NCBI GenBank assembly: GCA_028673005.1
Contig: CM054115.1
Location: 197,292,370-197,356,369 of the forward strand
DNA length: 64,000 nt
Origin: Tanypteryx hageni
Lineage: Eukaryota > Arthropoda > Insecta > Odonata > Petaluridae
Direction: 5' to 3'
The notes beneath the pieces are model-generated. The model was given only the letters and a program-made list of their open reading frames with translations. It ran no database searches and was not told the origin of the DNA. The position numbers and the translations under genes were made by a program. Of the stretch, positions 46,274-56,241 are shown one piece after another (within the stretch, counting starts at the first letter, position 1; each line of letters opens with the position of its first letter).

Positions 46274-46281
46274 CTCTTGTG

Positions 46282-46348
46282 GTACATTTATGAATTGTGT
46301 GATAAACTCTGCTGATAGATATTGTGGGATGTTTGTTTTAAGGATTTA
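46282..46348 (-). pseudogene. LINE-A3 piece 1
   Basis: Matches the reverse complement of 4505-4570 in LINE-A copy 1 (GATAGATATTGTGGG.TGTTTGTTTTAAGGATTT). It is the 5'-truncated start of LINE-A3, joined to the minisatellite at about 46348. Confidence 0.8.
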
Positions 46349-47432
46349 GTGTGAGGAAGAGAGGCAGAATAAGAGGAGTTAGGTAGGAGACTGTTAGAGA
46401 GTGTGGAGAATGGGAGGGAGAGATTAACGAATAGAGGAGGGAGAATAAGACGGAGATGGGAGGGATATAGGAGAATGGTAGAGAGAGTGAGGAGATTTGG
46501 AGGAAGAGAGGAACGAGAATAAAAGGGATAATTAGAGGGAGATAGGGAGGAGAATGGTAAAGAGAGGAAGGAGAATGGGAAGGAAAATATGAGGGAGATA
46601 GAGAGGAGAATGGTAGAGAGAGGGAGAAGAATTGAAGGAAGAGGGGGAGGGGAATAGGAGGGAGAATAAGAGGGATATAGGGAGAACAATGTTAGAGAGA
46701 GGGAGAAAAATGCCAGGGAGAATAAGAGGGAGATATGGAGGAGAATGGTAGAGAGAGGGAGAAGATTTGGAGGAAGGGAGGAGGGAGAATAGAATGGAGA
46801 ATAAGAGGGAGTTAGGGAGGAGAATGTTAAAGAGCGAGAGTGTGGAGAATGGGAGGGAGAGAGTAACGAGAATAGGAAGGAGAATAAGAGGGAGATAGGG
46901 ATGAGAATGGTAGAGAGAGGGAGGAGAATAGGAAAGCAATAAGAGGGAGATAGGTAGGAGAATAGAAGGGAGAGAGGGAGAATAAGAGGGAGTTAGGGAG
47001 GAGAATGTTAAAGAGCGAGAGTGTGGAGAAAGGGAGGGAGAGAGTAACGAGAATAGGAGGGAGAATAAGACGGAGATAGGGAGGAGAATGGTAGGGAGAG
47101 GGAGAAGTATTGGAGGAAGAGAGAGACGAGATTAAGAGGGAGATAGGGAGGCGATGTTAGAGAGACGAAGGAGAATAGGAGGAAGAATAAGAGGGAGATA
47201 TGGAGGAGAATGTTAGAGTGAGAGAGAGGAGAATGAGAGGGAGTAGAATAGGAGGGAGAATAAGAGGGAGATACGGAGGAATATGGTAGAGAGAAGGAGA
47301 ATAGAAAAGAGAATAAGAGGGAGATAGGGAGCAGAATGGTAAAGAGAGGGAAGAGAATGGGAGGGAGAATAGGAGGGAGAATAAGAGGGAGGATAATGGT
47401 CGAGAGAGAGGAAGGAAGAATAGGACAGACAA
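46349..47432. repeat. GA-rich minisatellite, about 1.1 kb
   Basis: Imperfect units of roughly 40-75 bp built from GGAGAATGGTAGAGAGAGGG, GAATAAGAGGGAGATAGGG and GGAGGGAGAAT. The long minus-strand open frames (Ser/Leu/Pro/Tyr-rich) are artefacts of the repeat. Confidence 0.92.
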
Positions 47433-47560
47433 ACGCCTTTAATAAGGACGAGATTGAGACTATATAGTCCCTTCTTACATTTAACTCTTTTGCCATATAG
47501 TTACAATATTTATATATTTAAAAATAAAAAAAATAATTACAATAACATACATATTAATTA
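47433..47560 (-). mobile_element. LINE-A copy 4: 3' end only
   Basis: Minus strand: 3' UTR similar to copy 2, then GGGACT/AGTCTC (47456-47471), loop ATAT, CAATCTCGTCC, and a TCTG-type tail running into the minisatellite. Confidence 0.75.
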
Positions 47561-48005
47561 CAAGTTAATTTTATATTGTTTAATATATCATAGAGCCGAA
47601 GAATTTTTGTTAATTTTCCGGGTCAAAAATAACTGTGTATCAGCTATGTTTTAACATAGAAAAAAATGTCCCACTGCGGAAAATTCCTACGATGATAAGA
47701 GATGTGTAAAACCTGCAAAAAATGGGAGGGGGAGAGGGAGGATATTGGGAGAGAAAGGAGAATGAGAGAGTGAGGGAATATGGGATAGAGAGGAGGGAGA
47801 GAAGGAGGAAATTGAGAGCGAGAAACGGAGAAGTAATGGGAAGTTCTTTAATTTTAACATTTCATTTGTGTATCCGTCATTTTTATGAGATAATTACACT
47901 AGTATCAAAACAAGTTATAAAGTATGCACCATAAATGGAATACACAGACATTTCAAAGACGTTCTTTTGGGAAATTGGTAGCGAAATTTTTGTGGTTCTT
48001 GAATT
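47561..48005. other. Unannotated sequence with a GA-rich patch
   Basis: The purine-rich part (47722-47840) resembles the 46-47 kb array. Nothing else seen. Confidence 0.5.
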
Positions 48006-48009
48006 TTCA

Positions 48010-48385
48010 TCTCAGAAACTATAAGCCGTAATTATATGGTATCGCAAATTTTTTTTCGGTAAATGGATTTCTCTATTCGGATAAATATTTTAATTTGTCC
48101 CTCATAGATCATATAAGTGCACGGGAGAGAAAAATATGGGATTTTCAATGTTGTTTGTTTATAGAATTTTTGTATTAATCGATGTAAACAAAATATGTGA
48201 TATTATGCTTGGGATATTTTCGAATTTTTAACTTCAATATAATAAATCGTAATTTTGCGGTCTCGCAAACTTTTCTGTGGTAAATTTTTCCTCCATCCGA
48301 TTAAAATTTTCAAGCTATGGAGAGAAAAATATAATATTTAATTGTTGCTTGACAGATGCCATTTAACGAGGTACTAGTATAAGCT
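48010..48385 (+). repeat. Diverged tandem duplication, about 200-220 bp unit
   Basis: CGTAATTATATGGTATCGCAAA (48031) and CGTAATTTTGCGGTCTCGCAAA (48249) start two related units that each continue to GAGAGAAAAATAT (48126 and 48320) and a TGTTG.TTG motif. Offsets shrink from 218 to 194, so indels occurred. Confidence 0.65.
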
Positions 48386-51300
48386 GATTTAAGTACTTAA
48401 GTATATAAAGTGGAAGTTCTAATTGACGTATGAAGTTCAAAATCGCAGTTGGGCGATAAATATTAATAAGGATCACTCCTACTTAATTTAAATCCATCCA
48501 GGGGTTTAGGAGATGAAATATACGACTGATGACCGGATGAGACGTGCCCATAAAAGACTTCTGCTACTACCGCTTCGCTGGTAAAGAACTAATAAATGGC
48601 GAGGAAAATAATTGAATTATCAAGACTCTGCAGTAGGCCGAGGAGCAAGCTAAATACTCGTATGCTCTTTTATAGGCAAGTATCATCTCAAATAAAACAT
48701 TATCTTTATGATTATATCACGAAATACTTTTCATCTGCCGATATTGTAAAATTGCATTGTAAAGTATCTCTCAATATAAAACCCTTATTCTGTCAATCTT
48801 CGTAACTCTTTTAAAACGTGTTTTTACCAAAACATCCCGAAGAGGAAGAAGACTGAAATGTTGCAGGAATGACAATCATGGAATAAAATTAAAACGAAAA
48901 GGCCGAAGAAAGACCCTGGTTCTATTCTAAGATATAATTTCCGTTTCCCGTAAGATAATGCGTAAAAAGCGATTTTTCGACGTGCATGCTTTTATTCTTT
49001 TGCAAATTAAAAATTGTAAAACATTGAACATTTATCGTCGAACTGGAATTGTAATAAAAAGGAATAAATAAAGTTATTTATTGTTATTGTCGAATTTTGC
49101 CATCAAATCTAAATCACTCACATATTTCGCATAAATCGCATGTTTTGGTAAATACATAATTGCTGTTTAACCGAGGGCTACCTTGTGGAAATTTTAGCTT
49201 CTATTATGTCTTAACCGTACTTTACGTACAAAAGAGTACGTTATGATTTAACTCGAGAGCATTTAAATTCCCGTCGCGTAATATTAGACGGACATTTACG
49301 CTAATTTAAGTATAATTTTGCAAATGATTTGTCGGTCGATGAGGGTAACGAATTAACCAATTTTTCTGAAAATGGTTCGAGGCATACTGGAATTTTGTAG
49401 CGGAATTGATAGCCGTACCACGAAAAACGTTGTTAAATAACCAAATAAATAAATAAAAATTTTGGAAATGTTGCTAGGATATTAAGGCAACAACCTTACC
49501 CTTAATAAATTCCACCATCAGCTGAATATGTCCTGACGTTGTCATCCGAGTATGTATACTAAATATAGAATAATTTTCTTTGCCGCAAAATTTCTCCTTC
49601 TAAACTTCTGTTGCTCTACTGTCCGCAGCTAAAACGTCACGTATTCTTCGCTTGGGACTCCGAAGGAGTGGACCACTTGACCTCCCTTTTCTCAGAAGTT
49701 ACAAATCTTAACTCTCACGTTGATTTTCAGGTACGCAATCCACGCGAATTTTGAGACTGCCCTACGTTCAGCGAGAAATGCTGCCATGTGAATTCTATTT
49801 CAATCGTATATATATTTTGAGTACGTTTATTTTTCTTAAAGTTCAACGATTAAAATTGACGTTTATTTTTCCTAAAAAACAGCGACAAATATCGACGTTT
49901 ATTTTAATACATTATATTAGCCTTGGTAGTTTGCGTCGTTTATATTTCTTAAGGAAAGACTACTAATATCGCTTATTAGTCCTAAAAATCAAGGATTAAT
50001 ATAAACGTTTATTTTAATACATTTTATCGATTTTTATCAATAACAATTACATAAATAGGATTCTTCCAATTAAATTTTGCTGAAATATTATATATTAAAA
50101 TAAAACTTTGCGTGTGTCGGATTTTGTATCGCTCCCTTAACTTTTGCGAATGGGTTGTTATTGATTTCGCCCACCAACCCAGAACAGCTAATTTTTAAGG
50201 ATAAATCACGAATAAATTTTACTCGTTAAATCGCTCCTCTTATTCAAGAAACCGTGACCATTCAATAACAAAATTAATGTGATGTTATTATAATGTACAA
50301 CCAAGTATGTACATGTCTCTATTACATAAAAAAGTAGACTGTGCTGCCCACCGACGTTTTCGGTAATTCTTTACGCGGCCACCGACGAATTGTAGATGGC
50401 GCAGTTGTTGACCTCAATGAACACCAGAGCGAGCGAAGCGAGAAGACACTGGGCACTGATGAGTGGTCACCAGAAAGGGGAATTTATTACATATATGAAT
50501 ATTTGAAGAAAAATCTAACCTTGCTGAGTGACAAACGACGATGAGTGTTCAAAATAGTTCAAGTACAAACATTGAACGATGCTACAGTATTGCGAGAAAA
50601 AATAAGCATGGGACTCTCTTAGTCGGAGAATGAATTGTGGGTATGCCTAACAAAAAGAAGAAATTTGATAGCTGTGTTTTTGAAATAGCAATAGGGCAGG
50701 GCTCATAAGGTATACTCGTAGCAGTACTTGTTAACCTAACCAACCACGAAATGAGTTATGGGTGAGTGAATTTTGTCAAGCAGGATTATATATTTTATCC
50801 TTTGGAGGCCTGATATAGGGATATTTGGCGATCAGTATTAATGTAGTTTGGGAAAATCTTTCTTTTTGCATCTTGGTGGTTGTCGGTAGAAGTCGTAAAA
50901 CCTTTGAGTAAATTGAGCATGGAGGCTTACATACTGTGTAAGCGACCAAAGGCAGGTAGGGATTATCAGATGTGGTTGAGATTAAAGACAGAGTGCAATA
51001 AACTGATCATAATGTATCGTCCCTTACCCGTGTCAGCTCTGTATGGATCCTTAAGACATAGAAAGGGTATGGAATACCGAATGAAGTGTGGCTGTTTGGT
51101 ATGACAAACGACGATGTTCTGTTTTGTTTTTGACGTTTGGCGCTAAAATATATTACATTTGAGAGTAATAAAGAAAATTTTAAAATCATTACGAGTAATT
51201 TCATAGAATTTAGTAATGAAAAATCGATACTTATCAACGACAATCCATTTTCGTCGATTTTTAGGAATTCGGTGTTTAACGACATTTATTGATCTAAATC

Positions 51301-52135
51301 GAATCCTAGCATCCCTATTTATAGGTATGTACAAATTAATAATTCAATCGATTACCATTTGGCTTTCTTACATTATAAGTAGAGAATTTATAGATAGCTG
51401 GTGTTCATCCCAGCCATTTGATTATTACAATTTTGTTTGAGCCATTTTCGAATTTTTCAGTTTAGATAAGTGTAGGAATCTAAAAAAATTTTAAAAATCA
51501 GTTAACTGAATTTATTTTGAGTTTCATGCTTAGGCAATTACTCATCAGTCAGATACAATGAAATAATATTAATTTTTCAAATTTTTAAATATCATTTGTA
51601 ATACAAATCCATTCATTGCAGTTAGTGTGTTGTGGTTTGTCATCATGCAAATATAGATGAACACGTTATGTGGTATTGTAAAAACTTTTTTTATTTAAGA
51701 AAGGCATTCATTTTATCTTGTACACATTTTTTTTCAAATTGAACAATATCAAATGCCTTAAGTCTGTTATTGAAATGGACTCGTTTACATTCATCATTTT
51801 ATTGCAAATAGAAGCACACTCCCCACGCGCTACGACCATAACCTATAGCCTAAGCTGAAAATATTTTGTGGAATCTTATCATGCATAATTTTTCCCGTGA
51901 AAGTTTTTTTGAATTACCATTTCCGAAATATAAATTTATATATATCATAACCAACTGTCATTTTGTTTCAAGACGGCGGGTGAGAATAAAAACAGTTTTC
52001 CTGGGGTCTCCTAGTTTTATCTATTTAATCACGACAGTTAACAAAGCGGAGGAATTGCAATATACCCCCCTCATAGTGGCGCCAGGAATGGATGTTTGGA
52101 GAATTACGTATTACCAAACTATGTATGTGTGTGTG
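48386..52135. other. Mostly unique-looking sequence without recognised genes
   Basis: At 49820-50030 the string ATTTATTTTAATACAT and CGTTTATTTT recur four or five times (a weak tandem). Around 50340-50480 and 50880-51110 the sequence is GC-richer with small open frames of no known domain, and GACAAACGACGATG occurs at both 50529 and 51104. No RT, transposase or RNA gene is seen. Confidence 0.4.
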
Positions 52136-52262
52136 TATGTGTGTGTTTCCCCTACTAACAACCTTTGTATTAATGGACCGATTTTCATAAAATTTGGTTT
52201 GTACTGTAAGGGCAAACCTCCGGGATATATTTTATTTGGCGAAGATTTAAGTCCCTGATTCG
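52136..52262 (-). repeat. Repeat X fragment (diverged)
   Basis: ATTAATGGACCGATTTTCATAAAATTTGG, CGGGATATATTTT and GCGAAGATTTAAGTCCCTG-type blocks follow the same order as in the inverted X copy at 55.6 kb. Confidence 0.55.
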
Positions 52263-52960
52263 ACTGCAAAAACGTTTTTTCCTTATTTGTTTTACATAGG
52301 AAATCACAAATGCATCGTGCAGAGGTTTTATTTAGCACTTGAAAATATCTTAAAATTGTGGTAACGGAGCGAGATTTGTACTGTTCTAATGGGAAAATAA
52401 TGTACATTCTAATTCTTATCGCAGTATTTTGAAAATTGATCTTGTTATCTTGAATTTCTACTAAAACATAGTGGTTTTGCGTTTTAAATCGAATTTTATC
52501 GGATTGTTGCCATGGAGACAATTATTACCGAACTGGGAATTTTTAACGATTGACTAAAAGGAAAAAATCTTCTTTCTCTATTTAAATACTGGAATGTTAC
52601 CTTATTTATAAGGGTGAAGCAATTAAAATTGCACACACAAAGTATAAAAAAATATGAAATTCAAAATGTTAGTTGTCTAATTTTATAAGGAGAAATTGGC
52701 AATTATTACATTTAAACGTGCAGATTTCTGACTGACTTTGCAAAATGTTTTGCGCATACAACTAGTTAGAATGATATAATAGCCTAGGTTGCTGTCCGAA
52801 TTACGTAGTTCCATAATTTGCCAATCGTTGCACCTCGTAAATGGGGGATATATTGCAATTTAGCCATTACAGCATCACTTCGCTGTGAGATTGTAATTTT
52901 ATAATTGTAACTTCTTAGCATAATACTCTTTTTAATAATTTCTGTATATAAACAATAAAT
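52263..52960. other. AT-rich sequence, nothing recognised
   Basis: No feature seen. Confidence 0.4.
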
Positions 52961-53012
52961 GCACTGATGGTGTAGTGGCTAGCGTTCAAACCCCGCGAAT
53001 GGAGGATTTATA
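52961..53012 (+). mobile_element. Possible SINE head fragment
   Basis: TGATGGTGTAGTGGCTAGC matches a Pol III A box and the SINE head at 62.90 kb, but only about 10 bp separate it from a B-box-like GTTCAAACCCC, too close for function. Confidence 0.35.
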
Positions 53013-53030
53013 AAAATACTATCATTGGTG

Positions 53031-53300
53031 CCTGGCAGTAGGCAGCAGTACGGTCAGTATGGCATAGAGCCGAAAACAAATGATGTTGGCTGGGTCTATA
53101 TCCATTAGAAATGTAAGCGTGATAGGGGCGATTGGAACGGCTACAGTACTGCAATGTGGAAGCAAGAGGGAATCCAGCACATTACAATCTCTAGTAATGA
53201 TTATAAGCTAGAAAACTTCGAAGAAGAAATGAGGAGAAATATAGTTGACATTATAGGACTGAGCGAAACTAGATGAAAAGGAGAAGGACAGTCTTCGGAC
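53031..53300 (+). mobile_element. RTE-type LINE 5'-end fragment
   Basis: Matches the 5' UTR and start of the minus-strand RTE at 45.87-45.47 kb, with an internal gap of about 190 bp after CATTACAATCTCTAGTAA. It reads MRRN.VDIIGLSETR-like residues and stops soon after. A LINE piece with its 5' end but no 3' end is unusual. Confidence 0.78.
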
Positions 53301-53349
53301 CAAGTGTCCTTGGACGAAATTTCCTTGGACAACATGTCTGTGAACCACT

Positions 53350-54487
53350 CCTATCATCATCATAGGTAGTCTGTCCGTAGACAGGTCCGTGATTATTCAT
53401 GGTTAAACCTGGTTCTCCATATACCCCTATTTTCCGTTGCCCTCAACATATCTTGATAATTCTCTTTCGTTTCAAATCGTCTATCAGCTGAAACCTTTTC
53501 CTATCTCTTTCCCTTTTAACATCTAGTTTTCCTTCTAACACGCCTTTAACCCTCGAGTAGTCGTGAATTGGTCGAATCAACCCGGTCCAAATTTAAATGT
53601 TCATATCTTTTAACTTAGATATGTGTCTAGCTTCATTCTTCTTAGCTGAGTTTGATGATGTTAAATACTTTCATAGGGTCCCGAATCAAAAATTTATGTA
53701 TAAGAGCAAATAACTTGGAAAGGACAAGCTAGGCGCAATAGAAATTCGCACGTTAACTGGAAAATATCAACCTGGCAACAACAGGGAAAGCCTGAGAACC
53801 TCCCTAAGACCGCCCAATATAATCCGGAACAAGATAAAACTACATTTTCTTAAACCAATGTTTACTGTTATTTTGGTTTTTCTTGAGCCTAATATTGGTT
53901 TAAAATAAATAATTCCAAATAAATTCTTGATGGATTATTTAAAATTAATTAATCCGTTTGTTATTTTATATTGAGAAATTTTTTAGGATTACAAATAAAT
54001 ATTAATAATATTCTGGCCTTCAAATCATTCTTTCATAAGCTTTAAAATACATGGATCGATTCGGCCCAGCGCGAGTACTCACGTCACAATTTGTAGCACG
54101 AGTACTCGAGGGTTTATCATACTCTCTCTACTCAGGTAGTGTCCAACCCAGTTTGCCTTCCTCTTTCTAATAGTCTGTATAATAATTCGCTTCCCTCGTA
54201 CTCTTCCTAGCACTTCATCATTTTTCATCCTATCTGTTCATTTTGTCTTCAGCATTCTCCTCCAAGTCCACATTTCAAAGCTTTCCAAGTATTTGATGTA
54301 ATTTTTTCTTAGCGTCCATGTTTCTGCCTCGTACAAAACTATACTCCATAGATAGCATTTCATGTCTTCTTGCGGATATCTTCCCTTATATTCCCCGTAA
54401 GTAGGCATTTCTGAAAGCCGCTTATGCTTTCTCTATTCTAGTTCTGAACTCATCCATACATTTTGCTTCTCTTGTTATGATGCTTCT
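53350..54487 (-). mobile_element. RTE-type LINE 3' fragment, interrupted by a MITE
   Basis: Minus strand corresponds to 43.46-42.87 kb of the other RTE (C-terminal RT region, 3' UTR and an ATGATGATG tail at about 53356-53364). Homology breaks at 53549 and resumes at 54117. Small deletions and stops are present. Confidence 0.82.
53546..54116. mobile_element. piggyBac-type MITE (TTAA target)
   Basis: A 563-bp insert (53550-54112) with inverted ends CCCTCGAGTAGTCGTG and CCCTCGAGTACTCGTG (15 of 16 identical), flanked by TTAA on the left and TTTA on the right; the uninterrupted RTE copy has TTTAATCAT at this point. CCC..GGG ends and TTAA fit piggyBac. It has no transposase. Its ends differ from the 12.4-14.5 kb piggyBac. 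Confidence 0.85.
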
Positions 54488-54509
54488 CCTATATAATACA
54501 TTTAAAAAC

Positions 54510-54882
54510 TTCAAAAATAAAATCTCTTATTGTGTTTCACAAGAAGTCGCCCTTAAAAGGACAAAACAAGAAAAATATTTCAGACTATTGGACCGTTATA
54601 AAAGATTTTGGTGTCATGTTTTAAATACATTACTATATATTTACATAACTTAAGTAAAATCCTAGAATGTAAATTTCACTTTAATTGAAGGTCCTCAAGG
54701 TAGAGCAGCGCTTAAAAAATTTTGAAAAATCCTCCAATTAGCAAAAATGAAAAGTAAATTAATCAGGACACCAAAATCTTTTATAAGGGACATATAATCG
54801 GACATTTTTCTTGTTTTCTCATTTTAAGAGCGATTTCTTGTGAAAAGCAATTAAAGATTTTATTTTAGAATATTTTTAATTT
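54510..54882. mobile_element. MITE candidate with ~100-bp terminal inverted repeats
   Basis: The left arm (54512-54620) and right arm (54770-54880) are inverted repeats sharing TAAAATCT, TTCACAAGAA.TCGC, AAAACAAGAAAAAT and TTATAAAAGATTTTGGTGTC. The interior is ~150 bp and non-coding. No family name is supported. Confidence 0.75.
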
Positions 54883-55545
54883 TAAAATTTGAAATTGCTT
54901 GTTTTCATCTTTTAAGAGCTAAAATGAGTAATATTCAATCTAAAAATAATAACAAAAACACTGAAGATCTGTCTACTCCGAAAAAATATATGTCGGACGA
55001 AGGCATATAAAAGATTTTATAATAATTTTAATGATTTTATAAAAATTCTTATGCACAGCAAAATATTCTGACTCGTAGAAGAACATAAAACGAGGAAAAA
55101 TCCAAACCGACTGGGAGTCGAACCATGACATTCCGCTGTGCTCTCCAATATTTTTTAGTTCACGACAGACCTATAGATGTTTTCACTCATCGTGGCACAG
55201 CGAAATGAATTTCACACGAAACTTTGCTGAAGATTTTATTACAATTATTTTGCAACAACATGATAAAATAATTAAATTAAAATAATCGACAACATCATAA
55301 ATAAATTAACAATAAAATATTTTCTTAAGAAGGGAATAAGTTGTGGCTAAAAGTCATTGAAAATCATTTTTATAATCCAGTGGATTTTTTTTAAATTAAA
55401 ACCAAAAGTAATTTTTTAAAAGTTTTACCGGTATCACAATGTTCAGATGCAATACAACATGACTATAAAGAGATAGAAAAGACCGTGAAAATTTTTTCCC
55501 TTTAATGAATTCTTAATACTTGAAGATACATGGGAAAATAACTAG
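54883..55545. other. AT-rich sequence, nothing firm
   Basis: A minus-strand GGTTCGACTCC B-box-like string lies at about 55111-55121, without a correctly spaced A box. Confidence 0.4.
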
Positions 55546-55547
55546 TT

Positions 55548-55760
55548 AGCCTACTTTCCAGAATGGAAATAGTCTTGTAGTTTTATCGTTGTCTGTCTGT
55601 CTGTCCGTCCCCAATTGACTTTTGAACCAATGGACCGATCTTCATGAAACTTGGTGGAAATCTCTTGCTACATGGGCCGAGCTCCCGAGGATATTTTTGT
55701 TGCGAAGATTGAAGTCCCGGGTTCGATTACAGAAACTATCCTATTTTAGCGTAACAAAAA
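55548..55760 (-). repeat. Repeat X copy (inverted)
   Basis: Begins TAGCCTACTTTCCAGAATGG, the complement of the 3' end of X copies 1 and 2, followed by GTCTGTCTGTCTGTC, CATGAAACTTGGTGGAAATC and GCTCCCGAGGATA. The small open frame across it is not a known protein. Confidence 0.7.
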
Positions 55761-56041
55761 AAGTAACGAAAAACGAAATCGCTTTTTTGCCTTTAGCGAA
55801 AAACTTAATGAATCGTTTTTCTTCGTTTGCCAGCACTGGTATATTTGCAATTATTTCTGAACTATCAAATTGCAATTTATATTTTAATTAAAGGATTTTA
55901 ATCTCATTAGCATAAGCGAAACAATAACCCCTACAGTAGTAATGCGAGAAAACAGTGCCATGTATTTTTTATTTATATTTATTGTGAATTTACGATTCAA
56001 CTCCGACTGTGTACAAAAAGAATTTAGCGTGAAGAACAGTG

Positions 56042-56088
56042 CGCTAAATACGTATTTCGAGAGCCAAGCTCTCATCGTCAATAGTTGA
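56042..56088 (-). ncRNA. Hammerhead-like motif, PLE3 left end (C3 mutated)
   Basis: Minus strand TTGACGA (56075-56081) in place of CTGANGA, then extra T, GAGAGC/GCTCTC with loop TTG, GAA, ATAC/GTAT. The change of core C3 to T should inactivate it, while helices stay intact. Confidence 0.6.
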
Positions 56089-56241
56089 TGTTGAGTGAGG
56101 CGTGTCGGTTGGCTTACGTGAATTTAAACCGTTGTCCGTTGGTGAGAAAGTGAAAGTGGGCGGGAGAGGAGAAGGGGAAAAGGGAACCGTTAAACTGTAG
56201 AGGGGGGAGTAAGGTACAGGGCCGCAATCGATTTTCATGAC

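Larger units (their letters stand above)
40703..46281. mobile_element. hAT-like DNA transposon with 8-bp TSD, filled with nested insertions
   Basis: Left end CAGTGATTCCCAAC at 40711, right end GATTGGGAACAACTG finishing at 46273, giving imperfect inverted termini that start CAGT. The 8-bp flanks are ATCTAGTG (40703-40710) and CTCTTGTG (46274-46281); uninterrupted LINE-A copy 1 has CTCTAGTG at this point, so both derive from it. The 8-bp duplication and CAG termini fit hAT. No transposase is seen: the inside holds hAT-like MITE ends, an RTE LINE, PLE 3' ends and (TA)n. Its own sequence may be short, and the original element could have been non-autonomous. Confidence 0.72.

Noticed and set aside
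46288..47496. Several 90-160-codon minus-strand frames
   Set aside because: All are translations of the GA minisatellite (Ser/Leu/Pro/Tyr repeats).
52961..53012. tRNA gene
   Set aside because: A-box and B-box-like strings are about 10 bp apart and no cloverleaf can form; at most a SINE relic.
55090..55165. Minus-strand tRNA-like segment with GGTTCGACTCC
   Set aside because: No acceptor stem pairing and the A-box-like string is too close to the B box.
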